Source: Caldilineaceae bacterium
GTDB taxonomy: Bacteria > Chloroflexota > Anaerolineae > Caldilineales > Caldilineaceae
NCBI GenBank assembly: GCA_022827195.1
Contig: JAJDTL010000038.1
Location: forward strand, 18,153-82,152
Reading direction: 5' to 3'
DNA length: 64,000 nt
Shown: positions 1 to 7,809 of the stretch, in pieces
Layout of the letters: each line of letters opens with the position of its first letter
How positions within the stretch are numbered: position 1 is the first letter of the stretch
Translations under genes and position numbers: made by a program
The notes under the pieces: generated by a model
What the model was told of the DNA's origin: nothing
What the model saw: the letters and a program-made list of their open reading frames with translations, nothing else
Database searches by the model: none

Positions 1-270
1 ATTATGCGCCGCCACATGCTACCCAACGCACTCATTCCCATCGTAACCGTCGTCGGCACCGACTTTGTGCGCCTGCTCGGCGGCACGCCCATAATCGAGG
101 TCATCTTCTCCTGGCCCGGCCTCGGCAAGTACGCCTACGACGCACTCGTCTTCCGCGACCTGCCCGCACTCCAGGCCTCCGTTCTATTGCTCGCCCTCTG
201 CGTTTCGCTCGTTACACTGCTCGTGGACCTTCTTTATGCGTTCATCAACCCGCGCATCCGCTACGCTTGA
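1..270 (+). CDS. ABC transporter permease, DppB/OppB type (C-terminal part, cut by window start)
   Basis: This is the last 89 codons of an inner-membrane permease of the dipeptide/oligopeptide/nickel ABC importer family; the frame is open to base 1, so the true start lies outside the window. The text 'LLGGTPIIEVIFSWPGLGKY' and the end 'LLVDLLYAFINPRIRYA' match the conserved C-terminus of DppB-like proteins. The part of the EAA loop that contacts the ATPase begins at the very edge ('RRHMLPNALIPIVT'). Its stop overlaps the next permease gene by 35 bases, so the two subunits are translationally linked. The substrate cannot be told from this fragment; this transporter class carries peptides, glycosides, opines and other small solutes. 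Confidence 0.9.
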   Translation: MMRRHMLPNALIPIVTVVGTDFVRLLGGTPIIEVIFSWPGLGKYAYDALVFRDLPALQASVLLLALCVSLVTLLVDLLYAFINPRIRYA

Positions 271-1138
271 CTGGCGCCGCTTCCGCCGCGACTACCTGCC
301 CTTGGTAGGCGTAGCCGTCGTAATCATATTCGTGCTATTGGCGATCTTTGCCCCATTCATCGCCGCCGATCCCACCCAGATCGAAATGCGCCGCGAACAG
401 GACGGCCAGACGCTCACGCCCCCCTTCCCCCCAAACCCCCGCAACCTCTTCGGCACAGACCAGCTCGGCCGCGACATCTTCGCCCGCGTCGTCTTCGGCC
501 TTCGCACCTCGCTCATCGTCGGCATCCTCGTGCGCGGCCTCTCGATGGTCGCAGGCACCCTGCTTGGCCTGATCTCCGGCTTCTTCCCCCGAATCGTAGA
601 CAACGTCATCATGCGACTGACCGACATTATGCTCGCCTTTCCCGTCATCCTCCTCGCCATGACCGTAACCGCCGCCCTCGGCCCCGGCCTCGTCACCGTC
701 TGCGTCGCCCTTGTCCTCGTCGCCTGGCCCGACGTCGCCCGCCTTGTTCGCGGCCAGGTCCTCGCCATCAGAGAGCAGACCTACGTCGAGGCCGCCCGCT
801 CGATTGGCGCCGGCAACAGCCGCATCCTCCTGCGCCACGTCCTGCCCAACTGCATGGGGCCCATAGTCGTGGCATTCTCGATGGGCATTCCCGGCGCCAT
901 CATGTACGAAGCAGGCCTCAGCTTCTTCGGCTTTGGCATCCAGCCCCCCACGCCCAGCCTCGGATCGATCATCAGCGACGGACGCGGCTACATCACCGTC
1001 GCCCCTTGGTATCCCGGCTTCCCCGGCCTCGTCCTCACCCTCCTCGTGCTCAGCATCAACCTGATTGGCGATGGCCTGATCGACGTCTTGAACCCACGCG
1101 CCGCCGAAGGCACCGGCAACAGACAATCCACCATCTGA
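236..1138 (+). CDS. ABC transporter permease, DppC/OppC type
   Basis: Second permease subunit of the same importer, 300 residues, the usual size for DppC. An N-terminal OppC_N segment with one membrane helix (about residues 21-42) is followed by a periplasmic stretch ('NLFGTDQLGRDIFARVVFGL', a hallmark of DppC proteins) and a BPD_transp_1 domain with about five helices. The EAA loop 'EAARSIGAGNSRILLRHVLP' is intact. The ATG at 236 lies inside the upstream gene; this long overlap is common in dpp operons, though a later start is not excluded. No ATP-binding or solute-binding gene lies downstream in the window, so those subunits are presumably upstream. The next genes on the strand are catabolic, suggesting uptake and breakdown are coupled. 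Confidence 0.92.
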   Translation: MRSSTRASATLDWRRFRRDYLPLVGVAVVIIFVLLAIFAPFIAADPTQIEMRREQDGQTLTPPFPPNPRNLFGTDQLGRDIFARVVFGLRTSLIVGILVRGLSMVAGTLLGLISGFFPRIVDNVIMRLTDIMLAFPVILLAMTVTAALGPGLVTVCVALVLVAWPDVARLVRGQVLAIREQTYVEAARSIGAGNSRILLRHVLPNCMGPIVVAFSMGIPGAIMYEAGLSFFGFGIQPPTPSLGSIISDGRGYITVAPWYPGFPGLVLTLLVLSINLIGDGLIDVLNPRAAEGTGNRQSTI

Positions 1139-1216
1139 TTTGGCTGCGCCGCCGCACGTCTGCTAAACTCGACTGACGGTTCAGCAAGGAGATGCCGCAA
1201 TTTGCGAGAGGCGCCG

Positions 1217-2392
1217 ATGGCTACCGAAAACCAGGACGTCACAGTTCAACGGGTCGAACCATCCTACAATCCCGTCCAGGACGAAGACCTCGACCAGTAC
1301 GGCCGCGAGCTGCAAGACTGCACTATCGTCGACGTCGACGTCCACGTCGATGACACGCTCATGTTCATGCTCGATTACATGGACGGCCACTTCCGCAAGC
1401 GCATGGAAACCGTCCTTCAGGCCGACTTCAAGGGCGAGCCCGGCAACTCTCTCCGCAATATGATTGCCCACATCGCCTGGCTCGGCTCCTCCTACGACAA
1501 GCCGCCCCGTGCGAAACTGGCCACCAAAGAGGACCTGCTCGCCCGCATGGAAAAGGGCATAATCGACTACAGCATCCTCTTTCCAAGTGAGCTTCTTCCC
1601 ATCGGCTATCTGCCCGAACCCAAGTGGGCAGCGGCCCTCGCCACCGCCTACAACCAGTACATGGTAGACGCATACCAGCATCTGGACGGCGTCAAAGTTG
1701 CCATCGTCGTCGCCCCGCAAGACCCGCAGCACGCCGCCGAAGAGATCGACCGCCACGCCGCCCACCCCGATGTCGTCAGCGTCTGCGTCCCCGACGTCGG
1801 CGTCAACCCGCCCATAGGCGACCAAAAATATTGGCCCATTTTCGAGGCCGCCGCCCGCCACAGTTTGCCGATCAGCTTCCACGGCATCGAGGCCCTCATA
1901 CACGACAACTATCCTCTGCGCGTCGCCCATTTCCATACCCTCATGCAGGTCAACAGCATGGGCTTCCCCTTCACCTCGATGCTGCAGATCATGTCGGTCG
2001 TCTGCTCCGGCATCCCTGTGCGATTTCCCAACCTCAAGTTCGCCATCCTCGAGGCCGGCCTGACCTGGATGCCTTTCATCATGTACCGGCTCGACGCTGC
2101 CTATCTTCGCTACCGCACCGAACTACCGGCGCTGGAGAAAAAGCCCAGCGATTACATCCGCGACTGGTACGTCGGCACGCACGAACTAGAGGCGCTCCCC
2201 CGCCGAGGCGACCTCGTCAAACTGATCGAACTCTACCAGGGTCATGACACGACAATGTGGGCGTCCGACTGGCCGCACCTCGAGCGCGATCTCATCGCCG
2301 GGCTCATGCGATACGACATGGACGACGCCTTGCGCCGCAAAATCCTAGGCGAAAACGCGCTCCGCTTCTTCGGACTGCAGCCCAGAAAATGA
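1217..2392 (+). CDS. Amidohydrolase family 2 (metal-dependent TIM-barrel hydrolase/decarboxylase)
   Basis: A 391-residue Amidohydro_2 protein (the ACMSD/LigW-like branch of the amidohydrolase superfamily). An N-terminal metal-site strand 'IVDVDVHVDD' stands where the family has D-x-H-x-H, here with Asp as the last residue. Later come the barrel-end histidine of 'ISFHGIEA' and the C-terminal metal aspartate of 'WASDWPH'. Members hydrolyse or decarboxylate cyclic and aromatic carboxylates; the substrate here is unknown. I chose ATG 1217 with GAGAGG five bases upstream. A TTG at 1202 with AAGGAG ten bases upstream would add five residues and is a real alternative. The stop overlaps the Rieske gene start in ATGA, so the two proteins are probably made together. 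Confidence 0.85.
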   Translation: MATENQDVTVQRVEPSYNPVQDEDLDQYGRELQDCTIVDVDVHVDDTLMFMLDYMDGHFRKRMETVLQADFKGEPGNSLRNMIAHIAWLGSSYDKPPRAKLATKEDLLARMEKGIIDYSILFPSELLPIGYLPEPKWAAALATAYNQYMVDAYQHLDGVKVAIVVAPQDPQHAAEEIDRHAAHPDVVSVCVPDVGVNPPIGDQKYWPIFEAAARHSLPISFHGIEALIHDNYPLRVAHFHTLMQVNSMGFPFTSMLQIMSVVCSGIPVRFPNLKFAILEAGLTWMPFIMYRLDAAYLRYRTELPALEKKPSDYIRDWYVGTHELEALPRRGDLVKLIELYQGHDTTMWASDWPHLERDLIAGLMRYDMDDALRRKILGENALRFFGLQPRK

Positions 2393-2781
2393 CAACCGCC
2401 CTGCCGCCCGCACGCCAAACGCGCCGTAAACGCAGAATCACCGTTGCCGCCGCGGCCGACTTCCCACCCGGCTCCCGAGTCGAGGTACAGGCCGGCCGCG
2501 CTGTGATCGCCGTTTTCAATGTAGAAGGCGAATACTTTGCCCTTCACGGCCGCTGCCCGCACCAGTCCGCACCGCTCAGCCGCGGCCGCCTGCAAGGCAC
2601 CGTAATCTGCAACGCCGCGACCTGCTGGGAGACCGAGTGGGCCTTCGACGGCGAAATCCTGGTCTGCCCAGGCCACGGCATGGAGTATCACGTCAGGAGC
2701 GGCAAGGCCATCGGCTACGACCTCCAGCTGCGCACCTACGAGGTCGTCGTCGAAGACGGCCACGTGATGCTTCTCCTCTGA
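2389..2781 (+). CDS. Rieske [2Fe-2S] ferredoxin-like protein
   Basis: A 130-residue single-domain Rieske protein, the size of the small ferredoxins that feed electrons to oxygenases. The cluster ligands are C-P-H ('GRCPHQSAPLS') and C-P-G-H ('VCPGHGMEYHV'). They are separated by 34 residues instead of the usual 15-17, with an inserted loop ('NAATCWETEWAFDGE') containing one more Cys. Such long-loop Rieske proteins do occur. The start is the ATG overlapping the amidohydrolase stop. No oxygenase alpha subunit lies beside it, so its electron acceptor is unclear. The coupling to the amidohydrolase argues for a shared, possibly oxidative, degradation step. Confidence 0.85.
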   Translation: MTTALPPARQTRRKRRITVAAAADFPPGSRVEVQAGRAVIAVFNVEGEYFALHGRCPHQSAPLSRGRLQGTVICNAATCWETEWAFDGEILVCPGHGMEYHVRSGKAIGYDLQLRTYEVVVEDGHVMLLL

Positions 2782-2864
2782 TTCCTGCGTAAGCTTGCTG
2801 CGACCATTGTGGCCGAACTCGCCGCCCATTCCCTCAACACCAGTCACACACGGAGCCAAACTCG

Positions 2865-4097
2865 ATGATTGCGCGCCCGATACGCCAGGCCGAATTCGGT
2901 GAACCGATTCCGGTAACAATCGACGACATGCTGAATGAAATCAGCAATCAGGGTCCGGCCGTTCCAGCGGTCATGGACTCCGTCCAGCCGCAACTCGAGG
3001 CGCTCGATCCGAGTCTCTTCGCCGCCGCCTCGCACATCTACATAACCGGTTGCGGTGACTCCTACTTCGCCGGTCTGGCCGCCCGCTACGCCTTCGCCCG
3101 CTATGCAGGTGTTCCGACCGATGCGCTCGAGGCCCTTGAATTCGGACGTTACGCCGCAGAATACCTTCCCCCGGACTCTCTGGTCTTCGGCATCTCCAAC
3201 TCCGGCAAGGCCACCCGCTCCGTCGAAGCCGCCGTAAACGCCCGTCTCGGCGGCGCGCACACGGTCGCCATCACCGGCAATCCCGACGGCTGGCTGGCGC
3301 AGGAGTCAGACACCATCCTCGACCAGAGCGTCCGCCTCGACGGCGAACTGATTGGCATGCCCAGCAACCTCGCCACCGACACCGAGCCGGACAAGCCCCG
3401 CCGCGGCTCTTTTGGCCTTGTGAACTATCTGGCCAGCCTGACGACACTCTACCTGACCGCCTTCCACACTGGCGTCGTGCGCGGCAATCTCACCGAAGCC
3501 GAGGCCGGCGCGTTGCGCGCGGAGCTGCGCACCACCGCCGACCTCATCACGCAGACGGTCGACCTCTGCACGCCTGCAGCCAAGGCCTACGCAGAGAAGG
3601 TAAAGGAGGTCGACAGCTATACGATCCTCGGTTCCGGGCCCAGCCTGGCTACCAGCCTGTTCTACGCGGCCAAGACCTACGAGCTCCCGCGCGTCTACGG
3701 CGTCTCCCAGGAGCTGGAGGAGTGGGCGCACGAGCAGTATTTTCTCACCGGGCCGGGCACGCAGGTCCTCTTCATCGCGCCGCAAGGCCGCAGCATCTCA
3801 CGTGTGCGCGAACTGTTACACACGACCCGCACGATGGGCGGCACCGGGGTCGTGGTCGCTGACGAAAGCAACGCCGAACTTGCCGCGGCCGCCGACGTGA
3901 AACTGCCCGTGGCGGGCAACGTGCAGGAAGCGCTCTCGCCGCTCGTATACTGCGTCCCGGGCCAGCTTTTCGCCACCTTCCTGGCCCGGGCACGCGGCCG
4001 TCTGGCCTTCGAATTCGATTCCCCGCTCCAGTATGAGATGAACATGCGCACGATCCAGGAAAGTCAGCTGATCGAGTTTCATCCTGCGCTTAAATGA
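2865..4097 (+). CDS. SIS-domain sugar-phosphate isomerase/deglycase (GlmS/AgaS/FrlB-like)
   Basis: A 410-residue protein with two SIS (sugar isomerase) folds, about residues 50-190 and 245-400, and no glutamine amidotransferase domain. The phosphosugar-binding signatures are 'TGCGDSYFAG' and 'GISNSGKATRSVEAA' in the first half and 'ILGSGPSLATS' in the second. This architecture is that of AgaS, FrlB and related amino-sugar or fructosamine-phosphate isomerases/deglycases rather than full GlmS. The ATG at 2865 follows CGGAG. The stop overlaps the PfkB kinase start by four bases, and an eIF2B-like gene follows. SIS plus PfkB recalls the FrlB/FrlD pair of fructoselysine breakdown, but nothing in the sequence fixes the substrate. 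Confidence 0.85.
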   Translation: MIARPIRQAEFGEPIPVTIDDMLNEISNQGPAVPAVMDSVQPQLEALDPSLFAAASHIYITGCGDSYFAGLAARYAFARYAGVPTDALEALEFGRYAAEYLPPDSLVFGISNSGKATRSVEAAVNARLGGAHTVAITGNPDGWLAQESDTILDQSVRLDGELIGMPSNLATDTEPDKPRRGSFGLVNYLASLTTLYLTAFHTGVVRGNLTEAEAGALRAELRTTADLITQTVDLCTPAAKAYAEKVKEVDSYTILGSGPSLATSLFYAAKTYELPRVYGVSQELEEWAHEQYFLTGPGTQVLFIAPQGRSISRVRELLHTTRTMGGTGVVVADESNAELAAAADVKLPVAGNVQEALSPLVYCVPGQLFATFLARARGRLAFEFDSPLQYEMNMRTIQESQLIEFHPALK

Positions 4098-5080
4098 GCG
4101 CTGCTTCGGCCTCTGCAGGCGAGGGCCTGCCAGTGCCGCGCCGGTTTGACCTGATTGTTATCGGGGTAAGCTGCACGGAGGAGATTATCGGCGTCTCCTC
4201 TCTGCCGGCGCTCGACAGCCATCGCGAGATCGAGGTCCTCGGCCGCTGGCGCAGCGTCGGCGGAAACGGCCTGAATGTCGCCGTTAACGCGGCACGCCTG
4301 GGAGCAGATGTCGCCCTCATCTCCAAGGTTCCCAATACGATTGCCGGGGAAGTAGACGCCGCCCTGGACGCGGCCGCCGTAGACGGCACCTTCCTGGTGC
4401 CGGAGCCATGCAGGCCCGCCCCAGACGTCCTGCTCATAACTGACGCCGTGGGCGACTACAGCGTACTGGTCTCAGACCGGTCCGGTCTGGCCTTTACCCC
4501 CGAAGATATCGGCGCGCGGGCGCCTCTCAACGCCAGGTACGTCCATATTGATGGCTTCACCCTGGGTGCACTAGGCACCGAGTCCCAGCTGCGGGCCGGT
4601 CGGCGGTGGATTGCCCTCGCCAAGGACTCACCGGCGGCCCTGTCGATCGATCTGAACCGGGCGATTTGCGACAGCCAGCCGCGGCTGGTCCGCGAAATTA
4701 TCAGCCAGGCGGACATCCTCTTCGCCAACGCCTATGAGGCGGAGACGGTGACGGGAGTTGCTGACATGGAAGCGGCGACCCGAAAACTCGTGGATGCCGG
4801 CGCACGCGCCGTCGTCGTAAAGAACGGCGCCGACGGACTGGTTTGCGCCACATCGCAGAGCATGGAACGGGTGCCGGCTTTTGCGCTGCCCATTGCCGAC
4901 TCTGTCGGCGCCGGCGATGGCGTTGCCGCCGGCACGCTGTATGGCCTGGCACGCGGCTTGCCCCTGGCTGAAGCGGCCGGCTACGGCGCGGCCGTCGCCG
5001 CCATCGTTTGTACGGGACATGGTTCTCAGGGGACCGTTATTGATTCGGCCGATATCACGCGCCTACTGAAGGAAAGATAG
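4094..5080 (+). CDS. PfkB-family carbohydrate kinase
   Basis: A 328-residue ribokinase/PfkB sugar kinase. The N-terminal sugar-binding PfkB signature is 'VGGNGLNVAVNAARLGADV', and the C-terminal ATP/anion-hole motif with the catalytic Asp is 'DSVGAGDGVAAGTLYGLA'. It would phosphorylate a sugar, sugar acid or fructosamine using ATP in the cytoplasm. The start overlaps the SIS gene (ATGA) and the eIF2B-like gene begins two bases after its stop, so all three form one transcriptional unit. If the SIS protein is a deglycase, this enzyme would make its phosphorylated substrate (FrlD role). If the pathway is nucleoside-type, it could be a ribose-1-phosphate kinase. The two options cannot be separated by reading. 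Confidence 0.88.
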   Translation: MSAASASAGEGLPVPRRFDLIVIGVSCTEEIIGVSSLPALDSHREIEVLGRWRSVGGNGLNVAVNAARLGADVALISKVPNTIAGEVDAALDAAAVDGTFLVPEPCRPAPDVLLITDAVGDYSVLVSDRSGLAFTPEDIGARAPLNARYVHIDGFTLGALGTESQLRAGRRWIALAKDSPAALSIDLNRAICDSQPRLVREIISQADILFANAYEAETVTGVADMEAATRKLVDAGARAVVVKNGADGLVCATSQSMERVPAFALPIADSVGAGDGVAAGTLYGLARGLPLAEAAGYGAAVAAIVCTGHGSQGTVIDSADITRLLKER

Positions 5081-5082
5081 AG

Positions 5083-6075
5083 ATGAAAACGGCGCCCCGC
5101 GACACTAAACTTGCCTCGTTCCCCACCTCCGTGCGCCGGCTCCTCACTTCGATCGAGAATTCAGGACCGCTGGGCACGAGCGCGGTGATCGGGATTTTCA
5201 CGGAGGCGCTTGAACGGCTGGCCAAGGACAGCGAATCCCCGTCCGGGCCCCTTCTCGCGGGCCAGGCGCTTTCGCTCGTCGACTACTTTCTGAGCACACG
5301 CGGACGGTTTTCGGCCGCTGTCGACAACTGCTTCTCGCCCCTGCAGGCGGAGCTGAGTTCCAGGCAGGCGAACGCTGTCAGCATCGATGAGGTACGCAAT
5401 GCGCTCAGGTCCTTCAGCCGCGATCAGGAGAATGCGCGGCAGGAGAGGCTGCGCGCCATTGCCGCCGCCGGCGCCGCGCGTCTGTCAAAGGCAAAGAGCC
5501 TGCTGCTGTACGATTACAGCAGCACAGCGATGAACGTAGTCGCCTCACTTGTGAAAGGCGGAAGCGAGCTAACGCTGGTCGTGCCTGAGAGCAGAACGTG
5601 CGCCGGCTTCCTACCGATCCTGCGCCGAGGAGCTGAGCTCCAGTGCGGGTTGCGCCTCATCCCCGACGCCGCGCTGGCCCACGCGATGCCATTGTGCGAC
5701 GCCGTCCTGGTCGGCGTCGAGACCTTCTTCGCCGACGGCTCCTTTACCAACACGATCGGAACGCTGACGACGGCAATCGTAGCCAAATCCTACGGGGTCC
5801 CGTTCTACCCGGTGACAGATCTGACCAAGGCGGCCGCCACAGGAGCGCCCGACGCGCAGCCGCGGCGGGCCTTCTTAGAACCGCTTGCTGGCACCTGCGA
5901 GCTGAAGAATATGAAGTTGCTGGAGGTGAATTATCCGCCCCTGGAAACGGTACCGCTCGACCTGGTAACTGGCTTCATCACCGAGAAGGGCGTTCTCCAA
6001 CCAGGTGAAACTTGCATGAATCCGCGGCCGCCCCCGAAGAGGGAAATGAGTGACACCGCCGGCTCCGGGCTATAG
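5083..6075 (+). CDS. eIF2B-alpha/MtnA-like (IF-2B fold) protein without isomerase catalytic residues
   Basis: A 330-residue protein of the initiation-factor-2B/sugar-phosphate isomerase superfamily. A helical N-terminal domain (about residues 1-135) precedes a Rossmann-like C-terminal half. The best landmarks are 'LVGVETFFADGSFTNTIGTL' and 'AKSYGVPFYPVTDLTKA', which align with 'GAD..L.NG...NKIGTY' and 'AK..GVPFYV' of MtnA and ribose-1,5-bisphosphate isomerase. In those enzymes the catalytic Cys sits in a T-H-C-N motif and the catalytic Asp in G-A-D. Here the equivalents read 'LYDYSST' (no Cys) and 'GVETF' (Glu). It therefore looks more like the non-enzymatic eIF2B-alpha type or a diverged enzyme. 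It starts two bases after the PfkB stop, with GGAAAG as ribosome site. Confidence 0.78.
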   Translation: MKTAPRDTKLASFPTSVRRLLTSIENSGPLGTSAVIGIFTEALERLAKDSESPSGPLLAGQALSLVDYFLSTRGRFSAAVDNCFSPLQAELSSRQANAVSIDEVRNALRSFSRDQENARQERLRAIAAAGAARLSKAKSLLLYDYSSTAMNVVASLVKGGSELTLVVPESRTCAGFLPILRRGAELQCGLRLIPDAALAHAMPLCDAVLVGVETFFADGSFTNTIGTLTTAIVAKSYGVPFYPVTDLTKAAATGAPDAQPRRAFLEPLAGTCELKNMKLLEVNYPPLETVPLDLVTGFITEKGVLQPGETCMNPRPPPKREMSDTAGSGL

Positions 6076-6118
6076 AGCCTGCGCTCCATGCCGGGCGAAA
6101 CACTGCCCGCAATGCAGG

Positions 6119-6201
<83 letters not shown>

Positions 6202-6291
6202 GGACGTTCATTGTAGAGAGATCCCTTTACAGCGTCAATCTGAGCCGTAATCGCGAGACCGACTCGCGTGCATCGCGTCACGCGCTGGTCT

Positions 6292-7506
6292 CTACCGACC
6301 CAGGTAACGACGCACATTTTCGGCGTGTTCGGCAAAAGTCTTCGAGAATGCGTGCGCGCCGCTTCCGTCGGGCGTGGCCACGTAATAGTAGAAGTCGTGC
6401 TGCTCCGGATTCAACGCCGCGCGAAAGGCGTCTTCACCTGGGCTGGCGATCGGGCCGGGCGGCAGGCCCGCTTCCAGGTAGGTATTGTATGGGCTGGCAA
6501 CGCCCTGGTACTCTTCCAGGAATACAGGCGTTTTCCACCACTGGCCGCTCTCCTCTTGGTAACCCATCGCGTATTGTACTGTGGCGTCTACCTCGAGCCG
6601 CATACCCGCATTGAGGCGATTGACGAGCACACCCGCGATGGCGGCCCGCTCCAGATCCACGACAGCCTCCCGCTCGACAATACTCGCCAGCACCAGGACC
6701 CCGTGCAGGGTCAGAGCCGGACTTCTGCCGTTTGCCGCCCGCTCGTGTAGCGGCGCCATTCGCTCGCCAAATGCATCCAACTGCCTTAATATGAGGCCCG
6801 CCGCATCCGGCCCCTCCGCCGGCAGGATATAGGTCGCGGGAAAAAGATAACCTTCCAGGCTTCCGCCCGGTGGCAGGGACGCCAAAAACGGCCATCGTTT
6901 TTGGACTTCTTCGCAACAGGTCTGCGAACTGCCCTGTCCGCCCGCGCCGTTCTGCGCGAGAATCGCATCCTCAAGCGCGCGGAAGTCAGGTCCTAGCGCG
7001 ATGCGTCGATAGGCTTCGCCTGACACTCTCCCCTCTGCATCGAGAAAGTCGGCCACCTGTTCGAGCCTCCAACCTTCCCGGATGGTCACACGAATTCCGG
7101 CGGCCAGGTCACTGCTCAAAACTTCTGCGATCTCGACCGGCGTCATGTTGGCGCGCAGGAAGAAGGTCCCGGCCTTCAGGTCCTGGTCCATTCCCATTGC
7201 ACGCACGTATGCCTCAAACAGCTTGGAATCGCCTACCAGCCCTGCCAAAAGCAGCTGATCGGCGATGTCGCGCGCCAAGGTTCCGGGCTCTATTCTGAAC
7301 TCGATGGTCCGATCGTCATAGGACGCAGGAACGTTCAGGTCGGCACGGTTCGCCTCCAGGTATGCCCTCAACTCCTGCCCGCGGCTGCACGAAGCCGCAG
7401 CAACTGACAGGATTAAGATAAGGATGAAAAGTCCCATACCTGGCATCCGACGTACTCCCATTCCGGCGGGAAAAACTGTCCTTGCGCAATTGATCGGTTC
7501 AGGCAT
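6292..7506 (-). CDS. mltG: MltG-like endolytic murein transglycosylase
   Basis: A 404-residue YceG/MltG protein, which cuts nascent glycan strands at the inner membrane and so ends peptidoglycan elongation. A single N-terminal membrane segment ('MGLFILILILSVAAASC', about residues 24-40) could also be a lipoprotein signal with Cys. A LysM-like region ('IEPGTLARDIADQL') follows, then the YceG catalytic domain with 'LEGYLFPATY', 'ASIVEREA' (the catalytic Glu) and 'SPYNTYLEAGLPPGPIASPG'. The length is somewhat above the E. coli protein because of a loop with two Cys near 'GSSQTCCEEVQ'. ATG 7506 is the longest sensible start; ATG 7461 or 7446 would keep the whole membrane segment. It stands alone here, without the usual yqgF or aroE neighbours. 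Confidence 0.9.
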   Translation of the reverse strand: MPEPINCARTVFPAGMGVRRMPGMGLFILILILSVAAASCSRGQELRAYLEANRADLNVPASYDDRTIEFRIEPGTLARDIADQLLLAGLVGDSKLFEAYVRAMGMDQDLKAGTFFLRANMTPVEIAEVLSSDLAAGIRVTIREGWRLEQVADFLDAEGRVSGEAYRRIALGPDFRALEDAILAQNGAGGQGSSQTCCEEVQKRWPFLASLPPGGSLEGYLFPATYILPAEGPDAAGLILRQLDAFGERMAPLHERAANGRSPALTLHGVLVLASIVEREAVVDLERAAIAGVLVNRLNAGMRLEVDATVQYAMGYQEESGQWWKTPVFLEEYQGVASPYNTYLEAGLPPGPIASPGEDAFRAALNPEQHDFYYYVATPDGSGAHAFSKTFAEHAENVRRYLGR

Positions 7507-7775
7507 CTCTTCTGCTCTCTAATACGTAAAGGGCGACACGCGCATCGCGCGCAGTATATCACTGCGACCAAGATTCGCTAAACCGCGCCCTAAAACTATG
7601 TTTCTTCCTTCGGGTGGGGCCACCTGTACACCGTTTTCTGCGGCTGGGTCACGCTTGTGAATCCGGCCGGTAGACGAGGTCAGCAAGCATCGCGTGTCCG
7701 GACGGATCGGTGTGCCAGCCAGTGTTCTATACGCCCAAAAGCTGCGGCCGAAATTCGCGCCGCAAGTACAAAATC

Positions 7776-7784
7776 TGATATAAT
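7776..7784 (+). promoter_or_regulatory. Extended -10 promoter upstream of the NAD-dependent epimerase gene
   Basis: TGATATAAT, a consensus -10 with a TGN extension, ends 25 bases before the ATG at 7810. No good -35 is seen 16-18 bases upstream, as expected for an extended -10 promoter. An AGGAAGGG ribosome site lies between it and the start. The same nine bases occur at 15932 and 45402. Confidence 0.6.
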
Positions 7785-7809
7785 GCCGCTTCCAGGAAGG
7801 GCCTCCTCC

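Noticed and set aside
335..1126. 263-codon acidic/Gly-rich frame on the minus strand
   Set aside because: Shadow of the DppC-like permease gene; composition is the complement of a hydrophobic coding strand.
6092..6109. Short inverted repeat (CGGGC...GCCCG) between the eIF2B-like gene and tRNA-Leu
   Set aside because: Only five base pairs and no T tract; too weak to call a terminator.
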